A stretch of 64,000 bases of DNA from Kribbella rubisoli (GCF_004217145.1 NZ_SHKR01000016.1:248001-312000); one strand, 5' to 3'; counted from the first letter of the stretch, positions 22,796 to 31,305 are shown. Notes: generated by a model from the sequence alone, not told the origin. Translations and numbers: made by a program.

Positions 22796-24453
22796 AAGCT
22801 CCAGACGTTCCAGTAGAAGCTCGTCTGCGCGGTCTTGGCTTCGCCGTCGCGGGCGATCACGGTGACCTTGTAGCGACCCGAGCCGGGCGTCAGGACGCCG
22901 GTGATCCAGCCGCGTTCGGGGTCGATCGACAGCCCGGGCGGAAGGCCGGCGGCGGTGTAGCTGATGTCGCCCGAGCCGCCCGTACCCTTCATCAGCAGCG
23001 GAATCGCCGGGATGCCGCCGACACCGATCTGCTCGCCCGGTTCGGTGATCGCGATCGCGCCCTGCGGTTGCGCAGGCGCGGCTCCGACCGCCTCGGCGGC
23101 ATCGACGAGACCCTCACCGTAGAACGAGTTGTTGGCCGTCGGACCGACGCATTCGCCGGTCGCGCCGGGCGGGCAGGCGAGGTCGTTCGCCTGCTGGGCG
23201 AGCCGGGCGCGTACCTCGGCGACCGTGAGTTTAGGGTCGGCGCTTCGGAGCAGCGCCGCGACACCGGCGACGTGCGGCGACGCCATCGACGTACCCTCGA
23301 GGATCTTGTAGCCGCCGCCCGGCACCGTCGAGTACACATCCTCACCCGGGGCGGCCAGGTTGATCTTGTTCACGCCGAAGTTCGAGAACTGCGATTTGAC
23401 GCTGGTCGGGTCGACGGAGCCCACGACGATCACGTCCGGCAGTTCGGTCGGCAGGCTGATGCAGTCGTTCGTGACGGTCCGCGGTGCGGCGGTCGAGTCG
23501 TCCGGGCTGGAGTCGTCGCCGGACTTGTTGGCCAGGTCGTAGTCCTCGTTGCCCGCCGCGGCCACGTTCACGACGCCCTTGCTGTCCGAGTACGCGACGG
23601 CCCGGCGTACTGCCTCGGCGATCGCGTCCTGGTCCTTGTCGCTCGGGCACAGGAACAACCACGGGTCGACGTAGTAGCTGTTGTTCGTCACCGAGACACC
23701 CTTGTCGGCGGCAAACATGAACGCGCACACCGTGTCCTCCGGGAAGAACAACTGGTTGCCGGCCTCGGCGATCCGGATCGACGACACCTTCACGCCCGGG
23801 GCGACCCCGATCATGCCGACGCCGTTCCTCGCGGCCGCGATCGTCCCCGCGACATGCGTGCCGTGCTCACCGACCGGACGCCACGCGCCCGGCCGGGTGT
23901 CGGCCTTGCCGTACGCGCAGGACGCCGACTTCGACGCGTCGAAGTTCGCCTTCAGATCCGGGTGCTGGTCGTCCACGCCGGTGTCGAGTACGCCGACAGT
24001 CACGCTCTTCGAGCCCTGGTTCTTCTGCCAGGCCCGGTCGGCGCCGATCTGCGTCATGTCGGAGCGATCCGTCTCCGGAGCGGTCGTCGCGGTCTCCGGG
24101 ACCGCGGACGGGATCGCCGGGTTGTCGACATCGGCCGGGAGGTCCGTCGTACGCGTCGCTCCGGCCTTCTGGACACCGGCGACGTCGCGCATCTTGTTGA
24201 TGAAGTCGGGAGCCGTCGAGTGCGCCACGATCACGCCGATGGCGTCGTACGTCGCGTAGACCGTGCCGCCGTTCTGCGTGACGGCTCCGGTGACCTTTCC
24301 GGTCTGGTTCGGTTCGGTGATCACGAAGTACGCACGCAACCCCGCCTCGGCCCGGACCGGTGTCGCACTGGCCGGCAGAGCGGCGGTGGCGACCGTGAGA
24401 CAGGCCGCGAGGATGAGGAGCAGAGCTTTGCGCACGATCCATTCAAACCGCAC
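22792..24453 (-). CDS. Secreted S8 family serine protease (subtilisin-like)
   Basis: The 553-aa precursor has a Sec signal peptide (ALLLILAACLTVATAALPAS). An inhibitor-I9-like propeptide extends to about residue 100. The catalytic triad is Asp157 (VGVLDTGVDDQHPDL), His200 (GEHGTHVAGTIAA) and Ser389 (EGTSMASPHVAGVAALL), with oxyanion Asn302 (AAAGNED). After the catalytic domain, from about residue 465, an Ig-like tail (SYTAAGLPPGLSIDPERGWI) resembles putative-Ig modules. It should act outside the cell in protein degradation. It diverges from thymidine kinase. Confidence 0.92.
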   Translation of the reverse strand: MRFEWIVRKALLLILAACLTVATAALPASATPVRAEAGLRAYFVITEPNQTGKVTGAVTQNGGTVYATYDAIGVIVAHSTAPDFINKMRDVAGVQKAGATRTTDLPADVDNPAIPSAVPETATTAPETDRSDMTQIGADRAWQKNQGSKSVTVGVLDTGVDDQHPDLKANFDASKSASCAYGKADTRPGAWRPVGEHGTHVAGTIAAARNGVGMIGVAPGVKVSSIRIAEAGNQLFFPEDTVCAFMFAADKGVSVTNNSYYVDPWLFLCPSDKDQDAIAEAVRRAVAYSDSKGVVNVAAAGNEDYDLANKSGDDSSPDDSTAAPRTVTNDCISLPTELPDVIVVGSVDPTSVKSQFSNFGVNKINLAAPGEDVYSTVPGGGYKILEGTSMASPHVAGVAALLRSADPKLTVAEVRARLAQQANDLACPPGATGECVGPTANNSFYGEGLVDAAEAVGAAPAQPQGAIAITEPGEQIGVGGIPAIPLLMKGTGGSGDISYTAAGLPPGLSIDPERGWITGVLTPGSGRYKVTVIARDGEAKTAQTSFYWNVWSF

Positions 24454-24532
24454 CGGGGCTCAGAACCAAGCCGCACCGAACGACACACCCCGACGTGCGG
24501 TGCGAACCATTGACTTGGCAGGATGATCGCCC

Positions 24533-25186
24533 GTGGCTGAGCTCCTCTATTTCACCGGGACCATGGACTGCGGCAAGTCGACGCTGGCCCTCCAGATGGA
24601 TCACAACCACAAGGCGCGAGGACGGCTCGGCCGGATCTTCACCAGCCACGACCGCGCCGGGGAGTCGGTGCTCTCGTCCCGGCTCGGTCTGTCCGCGGAG
24701 GCGGTCGAGGTGCGGGCCGAGTTCGACTTCTGGGAGTACGTCGTCAGCGAGCTCACCCAGGGCGGACGGATCGATTACGCGGTGTGCGACGAGGCGCAGT
24801 TCTACAGCGCGCTGCAGATCGAGCAGCTGGCGCGACTGGTCGACGAGCTGCAGATCGACGTGTTCTGTTTCGGGATCCTGACCGACTTCCGGGCGACGCT
24901 GTTCCCCGGCTCGGCCCGGTTGGTCGAGCTCGCCGACCGGATGGAACTGCTGCAGGTCGAGGCGTTGTGCTGGTGCGGTGAACGGGCCACCCACAACGCC
25001 CGTACGATCGGTGGGGAGATGGTGACCGAGGGCGAGCAGCTGGTGGTGGGTGACATGGTGACGCGCGACCTCGAGCCGGCGTACGAGGTGCTGTGTCGCC
25101 GGCATCACCGCCGCCGACTCACCCAGGCCCGCGCCCGCGCCACCCTGTCCCCAGAGGTCCTGCCGTTCGGAGGAGCTGCTTCATGA
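24533..25186 (+). CDS. tdk: Thymidine kinase
   Basis: The 217-aa type II thymidine kinase has P-loop FTGTMDCGKST (residues 7-17), catalytic Glu87 in CDEAQFYSA, the lasso/zinc region with Cys146 and Cys148 (CWCGERATHNAR) and Cys188-x-x-His191. It phosphorylates thymidine with ATP in the salvage pathway. The start is GTG at 24533 with GGATG nine bases upstream. The TGA stop overlaps the ATG of a 27-codon leader ORF (ATGA at 25183-25186), which in turn overlaps the sulfurtransferase gene. Confidence 0.95.
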   Translation: MAELLYFTGTMDCGKSTLALQMDHNHKARGRLGRIFTSHDRAGESVLSSRLGLSAEAVEVRAEFDFWEYVVSELTQGGRIDYAVCDEAQFYSALQIEQLARLVDELQIDVFCFGILTDFRATLFPGSARLVELADRMELLQVEALCWCGERATHNARTIGGEMVTEGEQLVVGDMVTRDLEPAYEVLCRRHHRRRLTQARARATLSPEVLPFGGAAS

Positions 25187-25266
25187 GCGAGCGCAGCGAG
25201 TTCATCAAAAAGTACAGCGCGGACAGTGCCTCATCCGCGCCCGGAGCGAAGCGAGGACGTGGATGA
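25183..25266 (+). CDS. 27-codon linker ORF between tdk and the sulfurtransferase gene
   Basis: ATG 25183 overlaps the tdk stop and TGA 25264-25266 overlaps the sulfurtransferase ATG, so three genes are joined by two ATGA overlaps. The peptide begins MSERSEFIKKYS and ends GAKRGRG. A GGAGGAG Shine-Dalgarno stands seven bases before the ATG. CTCATCCGCG (25230-25239) pairs with CGTGGATGAG (25258-25267, one G-U), burying the next start codon in a stem. The GAGCGAGCGCAGCGAG start is of the kind often repeated in actinobacterial genomes. It is unlike the 40-codon leader in sequence but shares its layout. Confidence 0.55.
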   Translation: MSERSEFIKKYSADSASSAPGAKRGRG

Positions 25267-26081
25267 GCCCGTTGATCACCGTTGACGAACTGCGCGCGCT
25301 GTCGCCTGTGCTCGCGGACGTGACGTGGAACCTGGCGGGTCCGCCCGGCAAGGAGGCGTACGACGCCGGCCACCTGCCCGGCGCGTACTTCGTCGACCTC
25401 GAGACCGAGCTCGCCGGTCCGCCCGGCCCCGGCCGCCACCCGTTGCCTGACGCAACCACCGTGACCGGCACGTTCCAGCGCCTCGGCATCACCTCTGCCG
25501 ACACCCCGGTCGTGGTGTACGACGCCGCGAACTCCATGTCCGCCGCTCGCGCGTGGTGGATCTTCCGGTACTTCGGGTTGACCGACGTGCGCGTCCTCGA
25601 CGGCGGACTCGCCGCCTGGAAGGCCGCCGGGGGAGAGGTCGCGGTGGAAGCACCGGCCGACGGAGCCGGCACGTTCACCGCAACGCCCGGCCAGTTGCCT
25701 GTCCTCGACGCCGACGGTGCGGCCGAGGTCGCCGCGAAGGGCATCCTGCTGGACGCCCGCGCTCCGGAGCGCTTCGCCGGTGAGGTCGAGCCCATGGACC
25801 CGGTCGCCGGCCACATCCCCGGCGCCACCAACGCTCCGACCACCGCAAACGTTGACGAAACGGGCCGCTTCCTCCCTGCCGCCGATCTCCGCACCCGCTT
25901 CGAGAAGCTCGGTGTGACACCGGACGCCGAGACCGCCGTCTATTGCGGCTCCGGCGTGACCGCCGCCCATGAGGCCTTGGCACTTGAATCCGCTGGTCTG
26001 CCTTCGAAGGTGTACATCGGCTCGTGGTCCGAGTGGATCACCGACCCGACCCGCCCGGTAGCCACCGGATCAAGGGACTAG
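25263..26081 (+). CDS. Rhodanese-type sulfurtransferase (SseA-like)
   Basis: The 272-aa enzyme has two rhodanese domains. The first (about residues 5-125) has YDAGHLPGAYFVDLETEL and lacks a catalytic cysteine. The second (about 145-270) has GHIPGATNAP and active-site Cys228 in VYCGSGVTAAHEAL. The loop CGSGVT is of the thiosulfate/3-mercaptopyruvate sulfurtransferase kind; the choice between these substrates is open. Start ATG 25263 is fixed by the overlap with the linker ORF and GAGG six bases upstream. The 3' end overlaps the convergent oxidoreductase gene by 12 nt. Confidence 0.92.
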   Translation: MSPLITVDELRALSPVLADVTWNLAGPPGKEAYDAGHLPGAYFVDLETELAGPPGPGRHPLPDATTVTGTFQRLGITSADTPVVVYDAANSMSAARAWWIFRYFGLTDVRVLDGGLAAWKAAGGEVAVEAPADGAGTFTATPGQLPVLDADGAAEVAAKGILLDARAPERFAGEVEPMDPVAGHIPGATNAPTTANVDETGRFLPAADLRTRFEKLGVTPDAETAVYCGSGVTAAHEALALESAGLPSKVYIGSWSEWITDPTRPVATGSRD

Positions 26082-26990
26082 TACGACGCGCTCGCCGGGC
26101 GCAGCCTGCGTGGTCCAGGCCTGCTGCACGTCTGCGAGCGGGACCGCACGTGGGTTGATCGCCAGCGTGCCTGACGTGATGAGGGTGGCCAGCTCGGGCA
26201 GTTCGGCGAGGATGTCGCGGCCGGAGACTGAGCCTTGGCCGCTGCCGATGATGGTGAGCGCGGCGGCCCTCAGCAGGTAGGACGGGAGCGTCAGCTCGCG
26301 CGAGGCCATCGAGCCGATCTGGATCCAGGTCAGCGGTTGGGCCCGGTCGGAGCGCGCGTGGAGGATGGCGGACATCGCCTGCTCGGTCGGCTCGCCCCAC
26401 AGGTAGTCGAGAACGATGTCGACGTCAGCGGCGGTCTCGGCGACAGCATCGAGCGTAACCGCTTCATCCGCGCCCAGCGACGTGAGCAGTTTCAAGCGTT
26501 CGGAGTCGCGGCCGGCGCCGATCACCTTGGACGCGCCCAGGTGCTTGGCGATCTGTACGGCGAGTTGTCCCGCGTTCCCGGTCGCGCCGAGGACGAGAAC
26601 GGATCCGCCGTGGAAGTCGGCGCGTCGCCGGAGCGCGATCCACGACGACATCGCCGGATTCATCCCGGCCGCGACCGCCACGGGATCGGTGCCCTCAGGC
26701 AGTACGACGGCACGCCGGCGATCCACGGCTGCCCGCTCCGCCATCGTGCCGACCGCGTTGTCATCGGCAACGAAGTACAGCAACTCACCGTCGGTTGTGC
26801 GTGCGACTCCGTCGATACCGGGCACCATCGGCAGGGCGCCCTCCGACGTGTAGTGCGTCCCGTTCGCCGCCGAACGCACCCGCGGATGGAGGCCGGCGGC
26901 AACCACCTCGACGACATCGGGTCCGGCCGGTTCGGGGAACACGTCGTACGTCGGCGGCTCGTCGAACGACCGGACCACGGCTGCGTACAT
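26070..26990 (-). CDS. MDR-superfamily NAD(P)-dependent oxidoreductase (quinone reductase type)
   Basis: The 306-aa protein starts MYAAVVRSFDEPPTYDVFPE with GAGG six bases before the ATG. It has the Rossmann motif VLVLGATGNAGQLAVQIAKHLGA and no catalytic-zinc cysteines or histidine in the N-terminal part, so it belongs with zinc-independent quinone-oxidoreductase-like enzymes. A divergent MarR gene and paired sites between them suggest repression by MarR and a role in electrophile or quinone stress. Substrate is inferred only at class level. Confidence 0.87.
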   Translation of the reverse strand: MYAAVVRSFDEPPTYDVFPEPAGPDVVEVVAAGLHPRVRSAANGTHYTSEGALPMVPGIDGVARTTDGELLYFVADDNAVGTMAERAAVDRRRAVVLPEGTDPVAVAAGMNPAMSSWIALRRRADFHGGSVLVLGATGNAGQLAVQIAKHLGASKVIGAGRDSERLKLLTSLGADEAVTLDAVAETAADVDIVLDYLWGEPTEQAMSAILHARSDRAQPLTWIQIGSMASRELTLPSYLLRAAALTIIGSGQGSVSGRDILAELPELATLITSGTLAINPRAVPLADVQQAWTTQAAPGERVVLVP

Positions 26991-27009
26991 CAAGCACCTC
27001 GCACAGTAC

Positions 27010-27056
27010 TTTGTCTCACGTACTACTTTACGAGGATAGTTTGTGCCACGTACCAC
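27010..27056. promoter_or_regulatory. Tandem 17-nt operator-like repeats
   Basis: TTTGTCTCACGTACTAC (27010-27026) and TTTGTGCCACGTACCAC (27040-27056) match at 14 of 17 positions and lie exactly 30 nt apart, about three helical turns. They occupy the 85-nt space between the divergent oxidoreductase and MarR genes. Likely binding sites for the MarR protein. Confidence 0.65.
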
Positions 27057-27075
27057 GTCAACTAGACTCCGGAGC

Positions 27076-27474
27076 ATGAACACCGTGGATGCCCTCGTGC
27101 AGTTGTCGTTCCAGATCCAGCGGATCCTCGCTGCGGTCGGCGCCGAGCACGACCTGTCGATCATCCAGATCCGGCTGCTCGGGATCCTCCGCGATCGGCA
27201 GCCGGGCATGCTCGAGCTCGGCCAGCACCTCGGCCTCGACAAATCCTCGATCACCGGCCTGGTCTCACGCGCGGAGAAGCGCGGCCTGGTCCAGCGCACC
27301 CCGTCGCCGCACGACGGTCGTGGCGTACTCGTGGCACTGACGCCGGCCGGCCGTCGCCTGGCCGAACAGGGCGAAATGCAGATCACCCGCCGGATCACCG
27401 AGCTGACCAAGGCGCTGAACGCAACCCAGCGGAAGCAGTTCACCCAGCTGGCGTCCGTGCTGGTCACCCCTTGA
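27076..27474 (+). CDS. MarR-family transcriptional regulator
   Basis: The 132-aa regulator starts MNTVDALVQLSFQIQRILAA and has the winged helix QPGMLELGQHLGLDKSSITG, then LVSRAEKRGLVQR and wing SPHDGRGVLVALTPAGRRLA. A GGAG lies only one base before ATG 27076, which is too close; GTG at 27085 would have normal spacing and remove three residues. It probably represses itself and the divergent quinone-reductase-like gene through the repeats at 27010-27056. Confidence 0.88.
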   Translation: MNTVDALVQLSFQIQRILAAVGAEHDLSIIQIRLLGILRDRQPGMLELGQHLGLDKSSITGLVSRAEKRGLVQRTPSPHDGRGVLVALTPAGRRLAEQGEMQITRRITELTKALNATQRKQFTQLASVLVTP

Positions 27475-27542
27475 CATAGGGGCATTGCTGCTGGAGAGTC
27501 AGAAATCGATTTCCCATCCTCCAACCGCCCCTGGAGACAGCG

Positions 27543-28598
27543 ATGATGAAGCGATCCACGTTCCTCCGCGCCGCGCTCGGCGCCGGCGTACTCGCCGCCC
27601 TACCGTCCAGAGCGTTCTCGAGCACCCAGGCCGTGCTGACGAACAAGGTGGCCGACCTGACCGGGCCGGGTCTGACCGACCGGTTCCGGATGGCGGCGAC
27701 CGACCTCGGCATTCCGGCGCGTACGCCGGACGGGCGGCTGCTGTTCATGTTCGGCGACACGTTCGAGCAGCCGGCTGTCGGCGGGGGATGGTGGCGGTCG
27801 CCGGTCGCGCTGTGGTCGACGACAACGGACTTGAACGGCGGGGTGCAGTGGTCGGGTGCCGTCGGGGGAGACGCGGCGCAGCAGTTGTGGGACTACCCGC
27901 ACGACAATCCGACGTTCTCGACCGTGCTGCCGTCGGATGTGATCACGATCGGCGGGTCGATGTACCTGCACGCAATGGTGAACAAAGGCCTCGGTAACGT
28001 GGTGTGGACGGAGATCTGGCGGTCGGACAACTCGGGTGCGAGCTGGTATCACACCGGCGCGAAGTTCGACCCGAACATCGACGGCGGGCTGTTCCAGTTG
28101 CTCACGTGGGGGCTCGGGAACGACGGGTACGTGTACGTCTACTCGACCGGTTTCCAGCGTGACAAGCCGATTATCCTCAAGCGTGTCCGCGCCGAACAGA
28201 TCGCGAACCCGGCGGCGTACGAGCCGTGGGGGTACCGCGACGGGGTGTGGGCGTGGGGCAATCCGGCGACGCCGATCCTGACCGGGAGCTTCGGCGAGAT
28301 GAGCCTGCGCCCACTCGGCGGCAAATGGGTCCTGACCTGGTTCAACGCCGGCGACTACCGCATCGACGGCATCATCATGGACACGCCGACGTCGAACCTC
28401 TACACGGCGTACCGCCAGACCCTGATCTACGGCGGCAATTGGGGCTCCGAAGACGACAACCACGTGGCTCAGCTGTACGGCGGCTACATCATCCCCGGGT
28501 CCACCTTGTCAGACATGCATCTGTCCGTCAGCCAATGGGACACCGCGAACGGCTGGCCTTACCACGTCATGCAGTTCCGCATCCGCGGCTTCGGCTAG
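27543..28598 (+). CDS. Exported DUF4185 protein (GH183-like, possible endo-D-arabinanase)
   Basis: The 351-aa protein starts with a KRSTFLRAALGAGVLAALP signal that resembles a Tat signal with Lys-Arg in place of twin arginine. The mature part is a beta-propeller-type DUF4185 domain: GRLLFMFGDTFEQPAVGGG, then WDYPHDNPTFSTVLPS and LHAMVNKGLGNVVWTEIWRS. DUF4185 members in mycobacteria and relatives were shown to be endo-D-arabinanases (family GH183) that cut arabinogalactan or lipoarabinomannan. Whether this one is active on D-arabinan is inference. ATG 27543 follows GGAGACAGCG; ATG 27546 is possible. Confidence 0.78.
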   Translation: MMKRSTFLRAALGAGVLAALPSRAFSSTQAVLTNKVADLTGPGLTDRFRMAATDLGIPARTPDGRLLFMFGDTFEQPAVGGGWWRSPVALWSTTTDLNGGVQWSGAVGGDAAQQLWDYPHDNPTFSTVLPSDVITIGGSMYLHAMVNKGLGNVVWTEIWRSDNSGASWYHTGAKFDPNIDGGLFQLLTWGLGNDGYVYVYSTGFQRDKPIILKRVRAEQIANPAAYEPWGYRDGVWAWGNPATPILTGSFGEMSLRPLGGKWVLTWFNAGDYRIDGIIMDTPTSNLYTAYRQTLIYGGNWGSEDDNHVAQLYGGYIIPGSTLSDMHLSVSQWDTANGWPYHVMQFRIRGFG

Positions 28599-28605
28599 AG
28601 CCCGA

Positions 28606-28977
28606 TTACGCCGGACCGGCGACCCCGATCAGGTTGCCCTCCAGGTCGGTGAACTGGCCGACCACCAACTTTCCGGGCACCCCGTCCGGTCCGAACACCC
28701 GCCGTCCGCCGAGCGCCTCAGCCTGCTCCAGCGCGGCTTCTACGTCGTCGACTCCGACGTAGAACAGCACCTTCGCCCGTAGCGAGGGGCCACCGCCGAC
28801 GCCACCGTTCAGTCCGGCGACCGACTCCTCCACAAACCCGTACTGGCCGGTCTCGGACACCTCACCGGACACGGTGTCGCCGACCGCGTAGCTCCATCCG
28901 AACAACTCCGCGTAGTACTCCCGCAGTCGGTCCGGATCGGTCCCGATGATCTCGAAGTGCACAACTGGGTTCGGCAT
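28606..28977 (-). CDS. VOC (glyoxalase/bleomycin-resistance fold) protein
   Basis: The 123-aa protein has one vicinal-oxygen-chelate module: VVHFEIIGTDPDRLREYYAE, FGWSYAVGDTV, VLFYVGVDDVEAALEQAEA and a C-terminal GQFTDLEGNLIGVAGP. The first His and last Glu are at the usual metal positions. GGAGAG stands before ATG 28977. The role is unknown; similar proteins are common in actinobacteria near stress genes. It diverges from the frameshifted hydrolase at 29041. Confidence 0.88.
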   Translation of the reverse strand: MPNPVVHFEIIGTDPDRLREYYAELFGWSYAVGDTVSGEVSETGQYGFVEESVAGLNGGVGGGPSLRAKVLFYVGVDDVEAALEQAEALGGRRVFGPDGVPGKLVVGQFTDLEGNLIGVAGPA

Positions 28978-29040
28978 GATCTCTCCTCGACGATTGGTTT
29001 CGGTGGGAACGTCGGAGTTGGTGTGGATCGTTCGACGTCC

Positions 29041-29792
29041 ATGTATGTGGATGGGATGTATTACGAGGAGCTCGGAGCGGGCGAAGGTGTGCTGTTGCTG
29101 CACGGTGGGGGAGGGACCGTGCAGAGTTGGGCGGCGCAGGCGCCCGCGTTGGCTGCGCAGTACCGGGTGTTGGTGCCGGACCGGCGTGGGCATGGGCGCT
29201 CGACGGGCCGGTGTCGATGGAGATCTTCGCAGCGGACACGGCCGCGTTCATCGAGGCGCTGGGGCTCGGGCCGGTGCATGTGGTCGGCTGGAGTGACGGC
29301 GGCAAGGTGGGAATGAATCTCGCGCTGTCCCGACCGGAGTTGGTTCGCAAGCTCGTGCTGATCGGCACCGAGTTGACCCACACCGGCGGGACCGCGGCCA
29401 ACCAGGCCCTGCTCGAGCCTGCCGGACTGGAGTTCCTCGCCGGGGCCTTCCGCCCGCAGTACGACGCGCTCTCGCCCGACGGCCCCGCCCATTTCGACGT
29501 CGTCTTCGCCAAATGGGTGCAGATGTGGAAGACCGTCCCCGACATCGAGCCGGCCACCCTGACGACCCTGCCGATGCCGGTCCTCCTCATGCAGGGCGAC
29601 GACGACTGCGTCCGGCTCGAACACACCGCGGAGGTCGCCCGCGCGATCCCGGACGCCCAGGTGGCCGTCGTACCGGGGACTTCGCACGGGCTGCCGCTGG
29701 AGAAGCCGGACCTGGTGAACCGGATCCTGCTGGACTTCCTGGGCGATCCGCAGACGCCGAAGTTCCTCCCGCTGGGTGATCTGAACCCCTGA
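29041..29792 (+). pseudogene. Alpha/beta hydrolase, frameshifted
   Basis: Frame one from ATG 29041 reads MYVDGMYYEELGAGEGVLLL and continues through HGGGGTVQSWAAQ to VLVPDRRGHGRS. From about 29205 the hydrolase continues in another frame: DGPVSMEIFAADTAAFIEAL, nucleophile elbow VGWSDGGKVGMNLAL, Asp in LLMQGDDDCV and His in PGTSHGLPLEKPD. All catalytic elements exist but in two frames. Relatives usually have a few residues (Pro-Asp-like) between GHGRS and DGP, so a small deletion not divisible by three at about 29203-29207 is the simplest cause. No homopolymer is there, which argues against a simple sequencing slip. Confidence 0.82.
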
Positions 29793-29834
29793 GCGAAACC
29801 GTTACCGCAAAAGTGGCCGTCTAGGTCTTGAGTT

Positions 29835-29857
29835 AGTAACACGCTTGGTTTAACTTA
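29835..29857. promoter_or_regulatory. Operator-like site O1, shared with the lyase promoter
   Basis: The 23-nt sequence starting AGTAACACGCTTGGTTTAAC and ending TTA is identical, in reverse orientation, to 42080-42102. It is an imperfect palindrome: AGTAACAC and GTTTAACT pair at six of eight positions around GCTTG. It lies 66 nt before the sugar-binding-protein gene. The ROK repressor encoded in the same locus is the natural candidate to bind it. Confidence 0.75.
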
Positions 29858-29922
29858 CTCGGGACCTGGCCGGTGTGTGGCTCAGAGCACATCGGCGGCA
29901 TCCGGAAACCTGAGGAGTTCCG

Positions 29923-31305
29923 ATGACGAGAGTGAGCAGGTGGGGCGCCGCCCTGGGGGTTGCCGGGCTGGTGCTTGCCGCCGGTTGTGCGAAGGGCACC
30001 ACACCGGGAGCGTCCGGTGACGCGGGTGGCGATATCGACCAGAACGCCCCGGTCTCGATCACGATCGGGGACCGCCCCACCCCCGACAAGCCGAACGACC
30101 TGAAGGCGTTCAACCAGAAGATCAAAGACTTCACCGCGAAGAACCCGAACATCACGGTGAAGTCGACCGAGACCAGCTGGCAGGCGCAGACCTTCCAGGC
30201 CCAGGTGGCCGGCGGCACGCTGCCGACGGTGATGAACATCAGCTTCACCGAGCCGGCCAACATGATCCCGAACAAGCAGCTCCCGGACATCACCGACGAG
30301 CTGAAGATGGTCGACCTGACCAAGGATCTGAACCCGAACGTCCTGAAGATCGTCCAGGACGCCAACGGCCGGATCTACGGCGTGCCGATCGATGTGTTCT
30401 CCGTCGGCATCGCGTACAACCGCAAGCTGTTCAGCGAGGCCGGTCTGGACCCGGACAAGCCGCCGACGACCTGGGACGAGGTCCGTCAGTACGCCAAGCA
30501 GATCCATGACAAGACCGGCAAGGCCGGGTACTCGCAGCTCACCACGAACAACACCGGTGGCTGGATGCTGACCACGATGACCTACAGCATGGGCGGCACG
30601 GTCGAGAGCGCGGACGGCAAGAAGTCGACGTTCAACGACGCGCCGACCAAGAAGGCGCTGCAGCTGCTCAAGGACATGCGCTGGACCGACAACTCGATGG
30701 GCAGCCGCTTCCTCTACAACCAGGAGGAGGTCCGCCAGGACTTCGCGGCCGGCAAGATCGGCATGGTCCTGCAGGCGCCGGACGCCTACGACATGAGCGT
30801 GAAGCAGTTCGGGATGAAGCCCGCCGACTTCGGTGAGGGCGCCCTGCCGCAGGACGGCGGCCCGTACGGCACGCTGACCGGCGGCTCGCTGAAGATGATC
30901 AGCCCGAAGGCGACCAAGAACGAGATCGTCGCGGCGCTGAAGTGGATCAAGTTCGACCAGTTCGACAAGTACACGACCGAGTCGGTCGCGGTGCAGGACG
31001 CGAAGACCACGATCGCCGACAAGGGCTTCGTCGGCCGCCCCGGCATCAGCCCGCTGAGCCAGTCGACGTACGACCAGTTCAACAAGTGGCGTGAGCCGTA
31101 CGTGAACGTTCCGGTCAAGCAGTTCCAGGGCTACATCGACTCGACCACGTCGCTCAAGCTGCTGCCCGAGCCGTCGAACAAGGGTCAGGAGGTCTACTCA
31201 CTGCTCGACCCGGTCGTGCAGCAGGTGCTGACGAAGAAGGACGCGGACATCGACAAGCTACTGAGCGACACCGCCTCGAAGATCGACGCTCGCCTCGCGC
31301 GGTAG
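29923..31305 (+). CDS. Sugar ABC transporter substrate-binding lipoprotein
   Basis: The 460-aa protein has a lipoprotein signal with lipobox VLAAGC (Cys22) and the family-1 extracellular solute-binding fold: VQDANGRIYGVPIDVFSVGI, AYNRKLFSEAGLDP and TTWDEVRQYAKQI are typical. It delivers a sugar or oligosaccharide to the two permeases encoded next. GAGGAG precedes the ATG. Context (uronate-dehydrogenase-like and mannonate-dehydratase-like genes, secreted beta-helix lyase under a shared operator) suggests a uronate-containing oligosaccharide; this is inference. Confidence 0.93.
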   Translation: MTRVSRWGAALGVAGLVLAAGCAKGTTPGASGDAGGDIDQNAPVSITIGDRPTPDKPNDLKAFNQKIKDFTAKNPNITVKSTETSWQAQTFQAQVAGGTLPTVMNISFTEPANMIPNKQLPDITDELKMVDLTKDLNPNVLKIVQDANGRIYGVPIDVFSVGIAYNRKLFSEAGLDPDKPPTTWDEVRQYAKQIHDKTGKAGYSQLTTNNTGGWMLTTMTYSMGGTVESADGKKSTFNDAPTKKALQLLKDMRWTDNSMGSRFLYNQEEVRQDFAAGKIGMVLQAPDAYDMSVKQFGMKPADFGEGALPQDGGPYGTLTGGSLKMISPKATKNEIVAALKWIKFDQFDKYTTESVAVQDAKTTIADKGFVGRPGISPLSQSTYDQFNKWREPYVNVPVKQFQGYIDSTTSLKLLPEPSNKGQEVYSLLDPVVQQVLTKKDADIDKLLSDTASKIDARLAR

